A stretch of 64,000 nucleotides of DNA from Tillus elongatus (Eukaryota > Arthropoda > Insecta > Coleoptera > Cleridae), in the NCBI GenBank assembly GCA_964006375.1, contig OZ023269.1, forward strand, positions 131,432,809 to 131,496,808. The letters are read 5' to 3'. The notes below the pieces were generated by a model, which was given only the letters and a program-made list of their open reading frames with translations, made no database searches and was not told where the DNA came from. This document shows, piece after piece, positions 1 to 9,532 of the stretch (position 1 is its first letter; the number at the start of each line of letters is the position of its first letter). Made by a program: the position numbers and the translations under genes.

Positions 1-160
1 GAAGGATATTCAGAAACCAGATGGTCGGTTTTTTGAGAAAGGTAGTCGACGAGCTGGACAAATTTGTTGTCAGAAGGTGACCCAGTAAATGCAACAGATG
101 AATTTAGTTGCAGCCCTGAGAGAGAGTTTCATCCAAAGTATGTCTTTTCTTCCAGCTTCT
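1..160. other. unassigned left edge
   Basis: I see no recognisable gene here. The + strand has a short open frame ending in a TAA near 90, but it matches no family I know and has no convincing splice context. It could be repeat debris or part of the upstream CRELD intron. Confidence 0.3.
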
Positions 161-198
161 AAATTGGGGAGTCTGGTGCAGGGTAGATTAGTTGTGTT

Positions 199-242
199 GT
201 GAGTGGTCCATATCGGTCCCTCCACCGCGACCATAAGGTCTG
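199..242 (-). mobile_element. LINE-B 3' UTR fragment
   Basis: About 44 bp, on the - strand, match the 3' UTR end of the two larger LINE-B copies (near 27708-27750 and 57816-57862), including the block reading gtggtccatatcggtccc on the + strand. Only the extreme 3' end is present, as in a dead-on-arrival insertion or a recombined remnant. Confidence 0.65.
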
Positions 243-645
243 TTCAGGGTAGATTACTACGGATGTATGCGCACACACCTCCATACAATCTAAAGGAAGT
301 ACGGAGCTCATACCCTGGGAAATTTGGCACTGATTTGGTTTTCGGTGAGGAAGAGGAGTTGGCCTATTAGCCTGGAGAAAATGGTGGACGGAGTTAAGGT
401 TAGAATTTAGGCCACATATATTCGAGAAGGATATGTTAAATCTTGATTCCGGCGCCCCCTGCACACCCCTTTCCCGGAGATCCGAATTGTGGGGTATTTT
501 ATCTCCGGAATCTTTTGTAGAAGGAGGAGCCATCATCATTTTTGTTTATAATGGAAACCGATTCATACACCAGAACCGGAAACGTCTGTTGGGACTTCAC
601 CGGCCCCATGATGTAAAAACGGTGGTACCTCCTGGGTTAAGTTAA
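243..645 (-). mobile_element. LINE-A 5' end and endonuclease start (fragment)
   Basis: On the - strand a frame carries NICGLNSNLNSVHHFLQ, the beginning of an APE-type endonuclease domain of a CR1/Jockey-like LINE (usual form NxNGLNSNL...VxxFL). The piece toward 645 would be the 5' UTR. The frame degrades after about 90 residues and runs into the LINE-B fragment. The link to LINE-A is an inference from family style; no complete LINE-A is available to check it. Confidence 0.5.
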
Positions 646-734
646 CCCCAAAATCATATGTAATTTTATGTTATTAATTGTAGAACTTGTTACCAGAGTG
701 CAAATGTACTGTTTTGAGTTCGTAAATAAAGCAT

Positions 735-740
<6 letters not shown>

Positions 741-825
<85 letters not shown>
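741..825. repeat. (TA)n microsatellite
   Basis: About 85 bp of pure alternating TA, lying in the intron upstream of the first visible CRELD exon. Confidence 0.95.
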
Positions 826-828
<3 letters not shown>

Positions 829-1028
829 TTATTAAATATGAAATATGAGCACATCTTCTTGTTTATTTAATATAGTTTTTTAATACTAACCTTCCAAACT
901 TTTGGTACAGATTTTCATTGTTTTTCAGGTGTGATTTATTAAAAATTAACCTGAGTGATATTGCCAACTTGAAAATTATATTTTATAAATTTAAATCTTA
1001 CAATAAATAATACATTCTTTTATTTTAG

Positions 1029-1262
1029 GTTGTGTAAAATGCAAGCGTGGCTATTTAACAGATCCAAAGAAGGGTTGTTTAGATATAAATGAATGTGCAG
1101 CTTTTATAAGTCCTTGTGATCCATTACAATTCTGCGTCAATACTGATGGATCATATAATTGCTTAGAATGTGACAGAGCTTGCGCTGGCTGTACTGGAGA
1201 TGGACCGGACATGTGTGTAAACTGTGCTAGAGGATTTAAAAAAATCAATAACATGTGTATTG
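1029..1262 (+). CDS. creld: CRELD internal exon (EGF-like plus furin-type Cys repeat)
   Basis: Exon bounded by a pyrimidine-rich acceptor ending in TTTTAG (1027-1028) and a donor GTAAGC (1263). It enters with two bases of a split codon, encodes 77 residues and leaves one base. It contains a calcium-binding EGF-type start (DINEC) and an EGF hydroxylation-type stretch (CVNTDGSYNC), then a furin-like repeat with CxxCxGCxG...CxxC spacing. This order is characteristic of CRELD proteins, Cys-rich EGF proteins of the ER/secretory pathway. Vertebrate CRELD1 is linked to heart development and calcineurin signalling, and CRELD2 to ER stress. The earlier exons lie left of the window. The product is clear by domain order; whether it is closer to CRELD1 or CRELD2 is suggested by the membrane exon at 2749-2978. 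Confidence 0.88.
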
Positions 1263-1484
1263 GTAAGCATTTTTGATATCGTCAAACCTTTAATTTATGA
1301 TTTGTCTGTTATCACATTTCCAATTTAAAAGTCACTTGACTTAAAACTGATATTTGATATTATAAACACCAACACTATAACAAAACAAGTGTACTAGGGA
1401 AGGATCACACAAAGTGAGATCAATTCAGCTAAAACTAGCAGTGGCTGAGCAAAAGTGTGCAGGAGTTTCTGAGTTAAGCACTTC

Positions 1485-1700
1485 ATGGTTGGTAAAGTTT
1501 ATCAGCTTTTCAATTATTTTACCCCTGATATTACCTTTATCAGATCCCAAGTACTGCTGTGTTCATTAAAGTCTCCTCGTATTGTAAATGGTTTAAGCAG
1601 GTTGTCAATGAGATTTAGTAGATCGGAGTACTGGATATTGGTATTCTCGGATGTGTATTCAAAAAAATTAGTCCCTGTTATATTGAAAGAAACCATTCTT
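1485..1700 (-). mobile_element. LINE endonuclease fragment
   Basis: The - strand frame contains IRGDFNEHSSTWD, a degraded form of the APE endonuclease motif GDFNxHxxxWG found in Jockey/CR1 LINEs. The fragment is only about 60 codons long and has no flanking domains. Confidence 0.6.
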
Positions 1701-1982
1701 GTTTAACGACCTTCAACGGAGGTTTTGCTTGATATTTGTTTGGAACACTATGACCGAGCATTTGGGACCAATTTACCAAAATTTTACTATATAATCGTCC
1801 TTAGCGTATACCTGTGACGAAATACGTCATAATCATTTTTATTTTATGTGTTAAAATAAACTCTGGGGGTTAGGGTTTTTATACTAAGAATAAAAACCAG
1901 TTATTTGGTTTTAAAACTACTTTAATATAAAAATAAAATTCATACAAACGAAAGTTTTAACGGCACCATAAATTTTAAGTAA

Positions 1983-2486
1983 TTAATTAAGTTTATTAAG
2001 TAGCGCTGTGTGCCAGACCTGGTCGAATGCTTTGGATATGTCTAGAGCAACAATCTGGGATTCACCGTGTAGTTCCATAGACTTGTTCCAAGAATTGGTG
2101 ACAAAGGAAAGGACGTCGGCAGTTGATCTGCGCTGACGGAATCCACACTGTCTGTCATGGATTAGACTGTGTTTTTCAAGAAATTTTAGTAATTCAGTGT
2201 TTATATACTTTTCCATCACTTTAGACACGACTGAAAGGAGAGAAATAGGCCTGTAGTTGCTAGGAAGCGCTTTGGATCCCTTCTTGGGGACGGGTTGTAC
2301 TCAAGCAGTTTTCCAGTTACTAGGGAATATGCCTCTATTGTAAGATGTCTGAAACAGACGAGTCAGGACAGGAGCAAGTTCTGGTGCGCATTTTTTGAGA
2401 ACAATTGCTGGGATCTCGTCAAGGCCAGAGGCTTTCCTGGTATTAAGAGAAGAGAGCATCTTTCGTACCTTTTTAGTTTTGTGATG
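1983..2486 (-). mobile_element. LINE-A reverse transcriptase fragment
   Basis: On the - strand this covers the front half of a CR1/Jockey-like reverse transcriptase: the KVMEKYINTELLKFLEKHSL segment, a GFRQRRST motif and motif A (LDISKAFDQVWH). The piece before 2230 is frame-shifted relative to the rest. It lacks the YADD motif and the 3' end, so it is a dead internal fragment within the CRELD intron. Confidence 0.85.
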
Positions 2487-2507
2487 TTAGAAGTAAGTAG
2501 TTAGAAT

Positions 2508-2618
2508 TTTAACGATCGTCAGGTCTTTAAAAAGATGTGTGGTGATGATTTAGGTTCTCTAAGTGTACTTATCAGTGCTCATCACAGGTTCCAATCTTCA
2601 CTTAGTGAATTGCTAGAT
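2508..2618 (+). mobile_element. fragment of the hammerhead/foldback family
   Basis: The block acgatcgtcaggtcttt followed by a conserved stretch ending in cttcacttagtga recurs at 62297-62392. Here only the 3' side of the hammerhead-like motif (stem III, the GTC cleavage triplet and the 3' strand of stem I) survives; the CTGATGA box is missing. Confidence 0.6.
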
Positions 2619-2666
2619 TTAGATAAGCGCATTTATTACTGGTGACATAATGATTTAAATTGTTTA

Positions 2667-2754
2667 ATTGGTGATATTAATTGTTACCATATGTTTTGTT
2701 ACAGATACTGATTGGTGATATTAATTTTGACCATATATTTTGTTACAGATACTG
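2667..2754 (+). repeat. 44-bp tandem duplication spanning the CRELD splice acceptor
   Basis: Two head-to-tail 44-bp units (2667-2710 and 2711-2754) differ at three positions. Each ends with a complete acceptor ttgttacag followed by atactg. Only the downstream acceptor (2747-2748) keeps the frame. Use of the upstream one (2703-2704) reads four residues and then TGA. Confidence 0.9.
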
Positions 2755-2978
2755 AACAGGAAATTAGAAAACAACATGTGACTTTGGCGAGATACCTTAC
2801 ATATTTAGGACTATGTGTAGCTACATGTATTATTCTAAATAGGAACACAACTATAGCTGCTATTGTAGGAATTGCAGTAGCAATTTACATCTCCCTTTCA
2901 GAGTATATTTTGAGTACCCCTCCCATCCCAAAAACTGATGATCTTGCAAAAGAGTTATTATTCAAACATAGCGAATAA
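2749..2978 (+). CDS. creld: CRELD terminal exon (membrane segments and stop)
   Basis: The acceptor is at 2747-2748. The two leading bases complete the codon left by the exon ending at 1262, and the frame stays open to TAA at 2976-2978. The 76 residues include two hydrophobic stretches, approximately YLTYLGLCVATCIIL and AAIVGIAVAIYISLSEY, separated by a short polar turn. A C-terminal pair of membrane segments is the mark of the membrane-anchored (CRELD1-like) form. The tail ends in LLFKHSE. Confidence 0.88.
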
Positions 2979-3153
2979 GTCTTCCAAGATCTTCGCTCTT
3001 TGTACCGACCTCATGTACAAAAATATCTCTAAATTTATCCTACTTGTAATTGTTTATGAAGATTTTTGTATTGACTAGTCATAAAATTGAATGCCATTAT
3101 GTTTAAAAACTATGTTCAAAACATAATGTGTGGTGTAATGTCACTTATTAGAC

Positions 3154-3249
3154 GAGTTCACCAGGTCCCAGCCGCTGCTAGCAACTGAATTGTTATGTCA
3201 ATTGACATAACAATGCTGTTGCTGGCAGTTGCCGGCGCCTGGTGAACTC
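3154..3249. repeat. 96-bp foldback in the CRELD 3' region
   Basis: Arms GAGTTCACC (3154-3162) and GGTGAACTC (3241-3249) close an imperfect hairpin whose centre is a perfect 24-bp palindrome at 3190-3213. It lies about 175 bp after the CRELD stop and before the first good poly(A) signals, so it is probably in the 3' UTR. It resembles a very short MITE-like foldback. A weaker relative containing gcgcctggtgaact occurs near 49855-49868. Confidence 0.8.
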
Positions 3250-3800
3250 ACCTATTGTTTTGTATGCTAAGTTTTCCAAAATTTCTGTAAAAAAGATTAA
3301 AAAGCTTCCAGAATTAGATTTTTTGTATTGCTTTCAGTTAAACCAATCAATCAAAAGCTCATCATGCCAAAAATGTTAGGAGTTCATAATTTTCCTTAAA
3401 GCTAATGTTTTCTCAAAATAGCAGTTTACAAGCTTTTATCACATTCTCGTTTAACTTCTCTTTTTATTTGAAAGCTTCTAAATTGGGTAATTTTTCATAA
3501 TTAAAAAAATTTAACTGACAACTGTAAATGCAAAATTTGTGCAGTTTTTATTTAACTTTTGCGATCTCTGTGGTCTGGTGCTCTCCCATTTGGAGTAGAT
3601 TTATATTCTATAGGGTATACCGTGGGATGTTGACCATGTTGAGATAATAAAATAAAGAATTTTGTAGATGACCCTTTATTTCTGTTGCGAGAGGTAAGGT
3701 TACTGGGAAAAGCATGTATCATTATTAGATCTTTAATTCGTTTTAGCTTAGAGGTGTGCTAATTAAAAATTATTATTCTTAACAGCAAACTAACAATTAG
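3250..3800. other. CRELD 3' flank, no gene seen
   Basis: AT-rich sequence with no open frame of note. It probably contains the end of the CRELD 3' UTR and then intergenic DNA. Confidence 0.5.
3646..3656 (+). promoter_or_regulatory. candidate CRELD poly(A) signals
   Basis: Two overlapping AATAAA hexamers (3646-3651 and 3651-3656) lie about 670 bp after the CRELD stop. They are the first strong signals on this strand, so the CRELD transcript plausibly ends shortly after. There is no transcript evidence. Confidence 0.4.
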
Positions 3801-3824
3801 AATAGGAAGCAAAATTGAGACTTA

Positions 3825-4003
3825 CCTGGATGATTGATCAATTTGTATTTAGACCAGGCTGAAAAACTAGAGAAGAGATGCTAGTACTTAAGACAATTGG
3901 AGAAAGGGGGCTTGTGAATCGATGTACCTTTATTGCTTTTGTAGACTTTGGAAAAGAATTCGATAATGTAGATCGAAACATATTGTTTCATGATTTTTTT
4001 TTC
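3825..4003 (+). mobile_element. LINE reverse transcriptase fragment (different family)
   Basis: The + strand encodes QFVFRPG, a stop, then a frame with FVDFGKEFDNVDRNILF, matching motif A (FVDLxKAFDxVxR) of an RT from a family unlike LINE-A to LINE-F. It is cut off at about 4003 by the 3' end of a LINE-A copy in the opposite orientation. Confidence 0.65.
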
Positions 4004-4005
4004 AA

Positions 4006-4885
4006 CAACACCACGAGGGCTCACAGCCTAAATACTATCGTACTGTGGGTGTTGACAAGGAGGAAAAAGGCAACTTGTTAATTCTGGACTTAAAGGTTCG
4101 GGGGAGAAGGAAAAACATGTGCCGGCAAGGAATTCCACAACTTGGAAGTCCTCGGGACAAATGAGCAGGCATAACAAGATGTTCTATGTCTGGTGACCTG
4201 GACAGTAAAAGGGTGCATTCACTCTGTTCCCCTGGTAGATCTGTTGGGGGAAGCAGGTGGAGGAACTATGGAAGAAGGCTCCTCTGAGCAGTGCTCGTGC
4301 AGATATCTATAAAAGAGAGAGAGGTCACCAACGGCACGTCGGTGGGTGAGGGTAGGGTCACCGATGAGACGTATAGCTCTCTTATGAATAGAGTCCAGGA
4401 TAGCGAGTGTAGAAGCGGCAGCGGCACCCGAGATGTGGGAGCAGTATTCGAGGTTTGGCCTTATTTGTGAAGTATATAAGGTATAGAGATTAGCTGGTGA
4501 AAAGTATTTGCGAGCCCGGAAGAGGAAACCTAATTTCCTAGCAGCCGCTTCTGCAATTGATGTGTCATGTTGGTGCCAATTGAGATTTTGATCCACAGAA
4601 ACACCAACAAGTGAAAAGGACTCATTACTTTGAATAACTTGTTTGTTCATTGTGATGGGTCTAGGGCTGGTGTATCTCTTATGAGATAGAAAGCAAGACT
4701 GAGATTTGGTGGAGTTGAATTGTACAAGATTTCTTTCTACTTCCCCAGTCTAATATTTTTTGGAGATCCACAGAGACAGAACACAGAACCCATCATGAGT
4801 CTGATCCTCATCTAATTGGGCTAAAGAGACAGGCTTAGAATATTGTATATTTGAGTGGAGGGTGCTGTCATGCAATAAAGAAGAC
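4006..4885 (-). mobile_element. LINE-A 3' portion
   Basis: On the - strand it encodes the end of the LINE-A ORF: NIQYSKPVSLAQLDED, VIQSNESFSLVGVSVDQNLN, ILDSIHKRAIRLIGDPTL, and the conserved 3' end (cctcgtggtgttgttgaa in element orientation). Frames are broken, the YADD motif is absent and there is no RNase H domain. Confidence 0.85.
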
Positions 4886-4985
4886 TGGATTAGATTGCAG
4901 AGACAAATATGTGCTTGTGGTCAAGCTAAAAAACACATGGCACCAATAATGCAAAAGAAGTCGCGATTACAAGCAGACTACTAGT

Positions 4986-5189
4986 CTAAGCTTTGTGCAT
5001 AGTTGAAAATATTATCAATTTAGTTTTATTTCTGTTCAAACCAAGGTCATGCCTTTCACACCATTGACAGAACCCCAAGAGGCATTTCAAGGCATTATAA
5101 CTTAAGCTGTGTGCATCCGTATCAGCTGTAAAGACAGTTCTGGCATTGTGTAAACAATAAAGAGCAAGGGACCTAGCAAGCACCCCCAT
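4986..5189 (-). mobile_element. possible LINE RT palm/thumb fragment
   Basis: A short - strand frame (LGFCQWCERHDLGLNRNKTKLIIFS) resembles the segment after the YADD motif in many LINE reverse transcriptases (xxxWCxxxxLxLNxxKTxxxxF). There is no other support. Confidence 0.45.
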
Positions 5190-5286
5190 GGAACTCCCAC
5201 TTAAAGCTTGCCATATTTTGATAAAAATTTGGTATCGTTTGTGTGAACCCTTTCTGTTTGTTTTTTCCCAAACAAATATGGTTGTT

Positions 5287-5400
5287 TTTTTTATTTCTTT
5301 AACGTCGGCCTATTTCCGCGACTATGGCCAATCACCGACGCCAGCGAGCAGTTTCACCTCACTATCCTGGGAATTTTGCCAAATCCCTGCCTGTCTGTAA
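5287..5400 (-). mobile_element. SINE-1 3' fragment
   Basis: The + strand reads tttaacgtcggcctatttccg and then cgacgccagcgagcagtttc, the reverse complement of the SINE-1 body near 23125-23222. Only the 3' half is present, without the tRNA-like head. Confidence 0.75.
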
Positions 5401-5646
5401 GAATGGTTCGTTAATAGTAAATTATGATTGATTGTATCAAAAGTGCACACCAGCTAAAAAATATTCAGCAACCTCATTTCTATTGTTAGAATTATGCAAG
5501 ATGTTTTCATAAAAAGAGTAAGTGTCCTCAATTGAACCCTAATCTAACATTGAAATTGGCCTTTTTAACATATGAACATTCCAAGGACGGTCAAAATCTG
5601 GTTGAGAAAGTGGCTTACAAAATAAAATTGGAGATATGTTGTACAT

Positions 5647-6095
5647 GAGATCGGCGGTGATATTAGTGTTAAATGTCCCCCTATGTGCTCAGCATGTAGC
5701 ATATTTGTGATCCATGTTAAATTAAATGAAATTCGTGATAACAGATATATTTTCTAGTTAATTATCTTACTTTCATGTACCTATGTTTATGAACAGGTTG
5801 ATTGACACTGATCTTTTAAGGTATCATGGTTAGAAATGAACGAACTGCTTGATGGATTCTCGTATGTGAGATCGGCGGTGATATTAGTGTTAAATATCCC
5901 CCTATATGCTCAACATGAATCATATTTGTGGTCAATGTTAAATTAAATTAAATTCTTTGTAACATATTTTTTCTAATTTATTATCTTACTTTCATATATG
6001 TGTATAAACAGGTTGATTGACACTGATGCTTTAGGGCTTTCACAGCTAGAAATGATTGAGCTGCTTGATGGATTCTCAGCTGCTCTTCAATAATC
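5647..6095 (+). repeat. 221-bp tandem duplication containing an exon-like segment
   Basis: Two diverged units start at gagatcggcggtgatatt (5647 and 5868; period 221 bp). Each includes a splice-acceptor-like aacag followed by gttgattgacactgat. The second unit keeps an open frame to a stop; the first is frame-broken. Confidence 0.75.
6012..6093 (+). CDS. orphan terminal-exon-like ORF (unknown)
   Basis: After a good acceptor (tgtataaacag, AG at 6010-6011) one base plus 26 codons run to TAA at 6091-6093, encoding LIDTDALGLSQLEMIELLDG and six further residues. The entry phase does not fit the CRELD exon ending at 1262. I do not recognise the family. It could be the last exon of an unseen + strand gene, an old pseudo-exon duplicated together with its flank, or chance. 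Confidence 0.25.
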
Positions 6096-6292
6096 AAACC
6101 CGACTGACTATGTGTTGCACAAATCTTCAGTAGTAGCCAGTGGCGGATCGTAAGGGAAGGCACTCTGGAGCGCTGCCATCCTTGCAAATTTGGAAGACAG
6201 GAAAAAACAAAATAAGATTTTGATACAGAAAAGACACTAACATCATCAAAATTGTCCAAATACTTTTTATATATAGAGCTTATACAGGCTGG

Positions 6293-8160
6293 CGCATTGA
6301 AAACGAAACAGACCCAAACCGATTTGCGTCCAGACAATTTTTTTTTAAGAAACGCTGAAACACGTCAATTTTAATATTGATGGGGAAATGTTTTGACATA
6401 AAACTCAACTTTGTCACACCAACCCCTTAAGGGTGGTGATAACAACCCTTATATTTTAAATAGGGAACATGGGTTGAGTGTTACATTATTTTAAAGCTCT
6501 TTCTTTTCTGATTTCAGCACACTATTTTTTTTTTTAAGTTTTATCAGCTCGTTTAAAAATTATTTACCATTGAAGTTGCAAGAACGTATTTCATTCATTG
6601 TGATAAGAAATGCACTAATTAGTCAATTTTTTGTTAAAAAATTAACTAAAAAAACATAACCAAACGTTCAAAAATGTTTATTCAGTTAAGTAAGTGTTCA
6701 AATTGTTGACCAGCAGCTTCCATACAAAAGTACAAATTTTGTTCAAAACGAGCTCTGACATTCTGGAGCATTTGTGGAGTTATTAGACGGCATTCTTCAA
6801 CAATGCGTCGTCGTAATTCTTCCAGAGACTCCGGTTTTGTTGCGAAAATTAAACTCTTTAAATCGCCCCATAGAAAGAAGTCTAAAGGAGTTAAATCCGG
6901 TGATCTAGGGGGCCACTCAATAGCACCTCTACGCCCAATCCATTGCTTTGGAAACTCTCTGTTCAAAAACTCCCTAACACGTTGTGAAAAATGCGGAGGA
7001 GCTCCATCTTGTTGAAACACTAGTTTATTTTCTTGATAGCAATCATCATTTTCAACAATGTCAATTAGTAGAGGGTAAACGATATCTTCTAGTAACTCCA
7101 AATACATTTCGCCACTCAAATTGCCATCAAGATAAATTTGTTCAATTAAACAGTCTCCAAAAATGCCAGTCCAGACATTCAATTTCTGTGGAGTTTGAGT
7201 GTGGACTTCGTGAAAAATTCTTGGATTATTATCTGCCCAATAACGACAATTATGACGATTGACTGTAGAGTTTAATAAAAACGTACACTCGTCTGAAAAA
7301 TAAATATTGAACAGAAAGTTCCCGTTATCAGCTATTCGTGCAGTCATAACTTTACAAAACTCCAGCCACCGATCAAAATCATCTTCATTCAGTTTTTGTA
7401 CAAGATGAATTTTATACGGGTGAAGTTTATGATGCTTCAATATTCGCTGAATAGTTCTTCTTTTGATGTTTGAAACAGTGGCCAATTTTCTCGTGCTCAA
7501 AGTTGGGTCTGCAGCAATTTGTCCTAAAACTTCAATCTCAGTAGTCTCATTTATAACCGGATATTCACATTCAGGATCCTGTTTTTTGTTGGCTACTAAA
7601 CCACTTTGTCAAAACTTTGCAACTAACTCCAAAATGTATTTTCTGTTAACATGTCTGTTCGGATGTCGTTCATTAAACAAATTTGCGGTATGGTTGGCAC
7701 AGTCATCATTTTTGAAAAAAGAGTAATTATTTCAACTCTTTCTTCTACAGAATACACCATTGTGAAATTAATTTTCGGTAATACTATCAAGTATCAAACC
7801 GACCGATAAACTGAAATAATAAACCGCATTTCTCTCATTCCGATAAGAAATGTTCTGATAGTCAATTTTTTGTTTACAAACCAACAAAACATTGACAGCA
7901 CATTTCTTATCGGAACGAGTGAAATGCGTTTTTGCATCTTCAACTGTGAATAATTTTTAACGACTTGATAAAACTTCCAAAAAAATTGGTGTGCTGAATC
8001 CAGAAAAGAAAGAGGTTACAAATGATGTAACACTCGACCCATGTTCCCTATTTAAAATATAAGGGTTGTTATCACCACCCTTAAGGGGTTGATGTGACAA
8101 AGTTGAGTTTTATGTCAAAACATGTTCCCCTCAATATTAAAATTGACGCGTTTCGCACTG
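6293..8160 (-). mobile_element. DD41D-type mariner with long terminal inverted repeats
   Basis: Long inverted repeats bound the transposase. The left arm (from about 6293, ggcgcattgaaaacgaaac) and the right arm (about 8010-8160) share the blocks acaacccttatattttaaat and aaactcaactttgtcaca in inverted orientation. The right arm stops about 45 bp short of the family terminus, which can be seen complete in the solo arm at 11076-11203. Length is about 1.9 kb. Confidence 0.85.
6682..7761 (-). pseudogene. DD41D mariner transposase (one frameshift, one stop)
   Basis: The long - strand frame (6682-7500, 272 codons) has the whole catalytic core: FSDECTF (first Asp), FQQDGAPPHF (second Asp) and SPDLTPLDFFLWG. 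I count 41 residues between the second Asp and the Asp of PLDFF, which makes it the DD41D type. Upstream the helix-turn-helix part continues to an ATG at about 7761 but contains an in-frame TGA near 7608 and a one-base frameshift near 7715. Usual length is about 350 residues; this copy would need only two repairs, so it is recently inactivated. Confidence 0.88.
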
Positions 8161-9532
8161 AAGTATCGCATTTCCTGAGAGCGCCGAAAAATACACACCG
8201 CTGCCCGACTACTTTATATGGATATGGATGTATATAACATCTGCAACGATTAACACTATACTTATTCTGATTCTGTATTAATGGCTCCCGACTCTCTGCG
8301 ATCCCCGATATGCTAATTTTATTTGTTGAATGCAGGAGGTAAAAAAATAAATAAAAATTTATTAAAATGTAGCATAGCAAAAATATTATTTTTTTCCACG
8401 GTAGGCGGCAGTGCGCGCGCACTTATTGAGGAGCCGCCCCTGGACAGCACGCTTAAAGAAATCGGGAAAGCATCGAAGATTTTAATGACTATTCTGATGG
8501 GTACTACTGAAACAGAGTGATGTTTGTCAACTTTATAAGTGATGAAGTTCTACCAATGAAACACTACATGTGACAGATTAGAGACTTTGACTATGTTGTC
8601 TATAGAACATTCAATAGTCTCTGAGATACTAGACTTTAATGAAAAACTGATAAAAATTTATATCTGAGAAAGATAAACTACTATTTTCCTAAAGTACTTC
8701 TACCCTGTTATTTCATAGTTTCGTTAGTGTAAAAAAATGACCAAATTCAATATTATAACAATGGGCATAATTTGGAGACTATTAGATAAGCTTTGAAATG
8801 GACTTATTAACTACACTGTTGTTCTTTAAAGAATCATTTACTTTGACCAAATCTATATAAGTTAATTTTACAGTAAAAATGTAAAATATCTTGGATGCGG
8901 GAAACCTCTAACCACCAAACTCTCCCTTGTCTACTACACATTGAAAGTTTCCTCCGTTACCTAACAGCAGCGAACTGCCACTGGTAACAGTACTGTTTTA
9001 TTTCTATTTAGAGCAGCCAGGAATTCATCACTGCTAAAAATCTGAATGAAGTAATAAAATTAGTCGATTATAATTTACTGTAATCTTATTATTCACGAAA
9101 ATATTGATGTTTTTTCTTTTCATTTTGTTTTGTAGATGATGTACCCTGAATTAAATAAACAGTCCATAAATACTGGAGTTTTTTTATTACTTTTAGGATG
9201 GTGAAAAGCACTGAGGCAACAAGTGCGTTATGGAAGCAAATTTCCATTAAAATGTTTTCTTAATAAGAATAAGATGGTTGGTTAGTTAATAAAATTTGAA
9301 GCAGATAAATATTATATGTTAGCCTATGACTAAACGAGACAATTCTTGATTTTATTACCTTACAATTGATCCAAACTTACCCCAATCCAAAAGGAATTAA
9401 ATTCTATTTTTCATAGTGAAAATATTGGCCACACTTTGTGAGAAATAGAAACTGATTAGGACAACCTAAGCAATGAACTGCACAGATGTGGACCCGCCCT
9501 GTTCATGGAGAATTTGTGTGTGTATATATACA
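8161..9532. other. repeat-poor gap between mariners
   Basis: AT-rich sequence with no convincing gene. A short block near 9205-9260 (gcaacaagtgcgttatgg...aaatttccattaaa) matches the start of element X. Confidence 0.5.

Larger units (their letters stand above)
1263..2748 (+). other. CRELD intron carrying LINE fragments
   Basis: The intron between the two visible CRELD exons opens with GTAAGC and closes at TTGTTACAG. It holds an antisense LINE endonuclease fragment (about 1485-1700), an antisense LINE-A reverse transcriptase fragment (1983-2486), a piece of the foldback/hammerhead family (about 2508-2618) and a 44-bp tandem duplication of its own acceptor. Confidence 0.75.
6133..8443. mobile_element. 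possible hAT-like shell around the mariner
   Basis: CCAGTGGCGGATCGT at 6133 and the inverted CCAGGGGCGGCTCCT ending at 8443 share 12 of 15 positions and look like hAT-type termini. The expected 8-bp flanking duplications do not match, so this is tentative. If true, the mariner inserted inside it. Confidence 0.25.
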
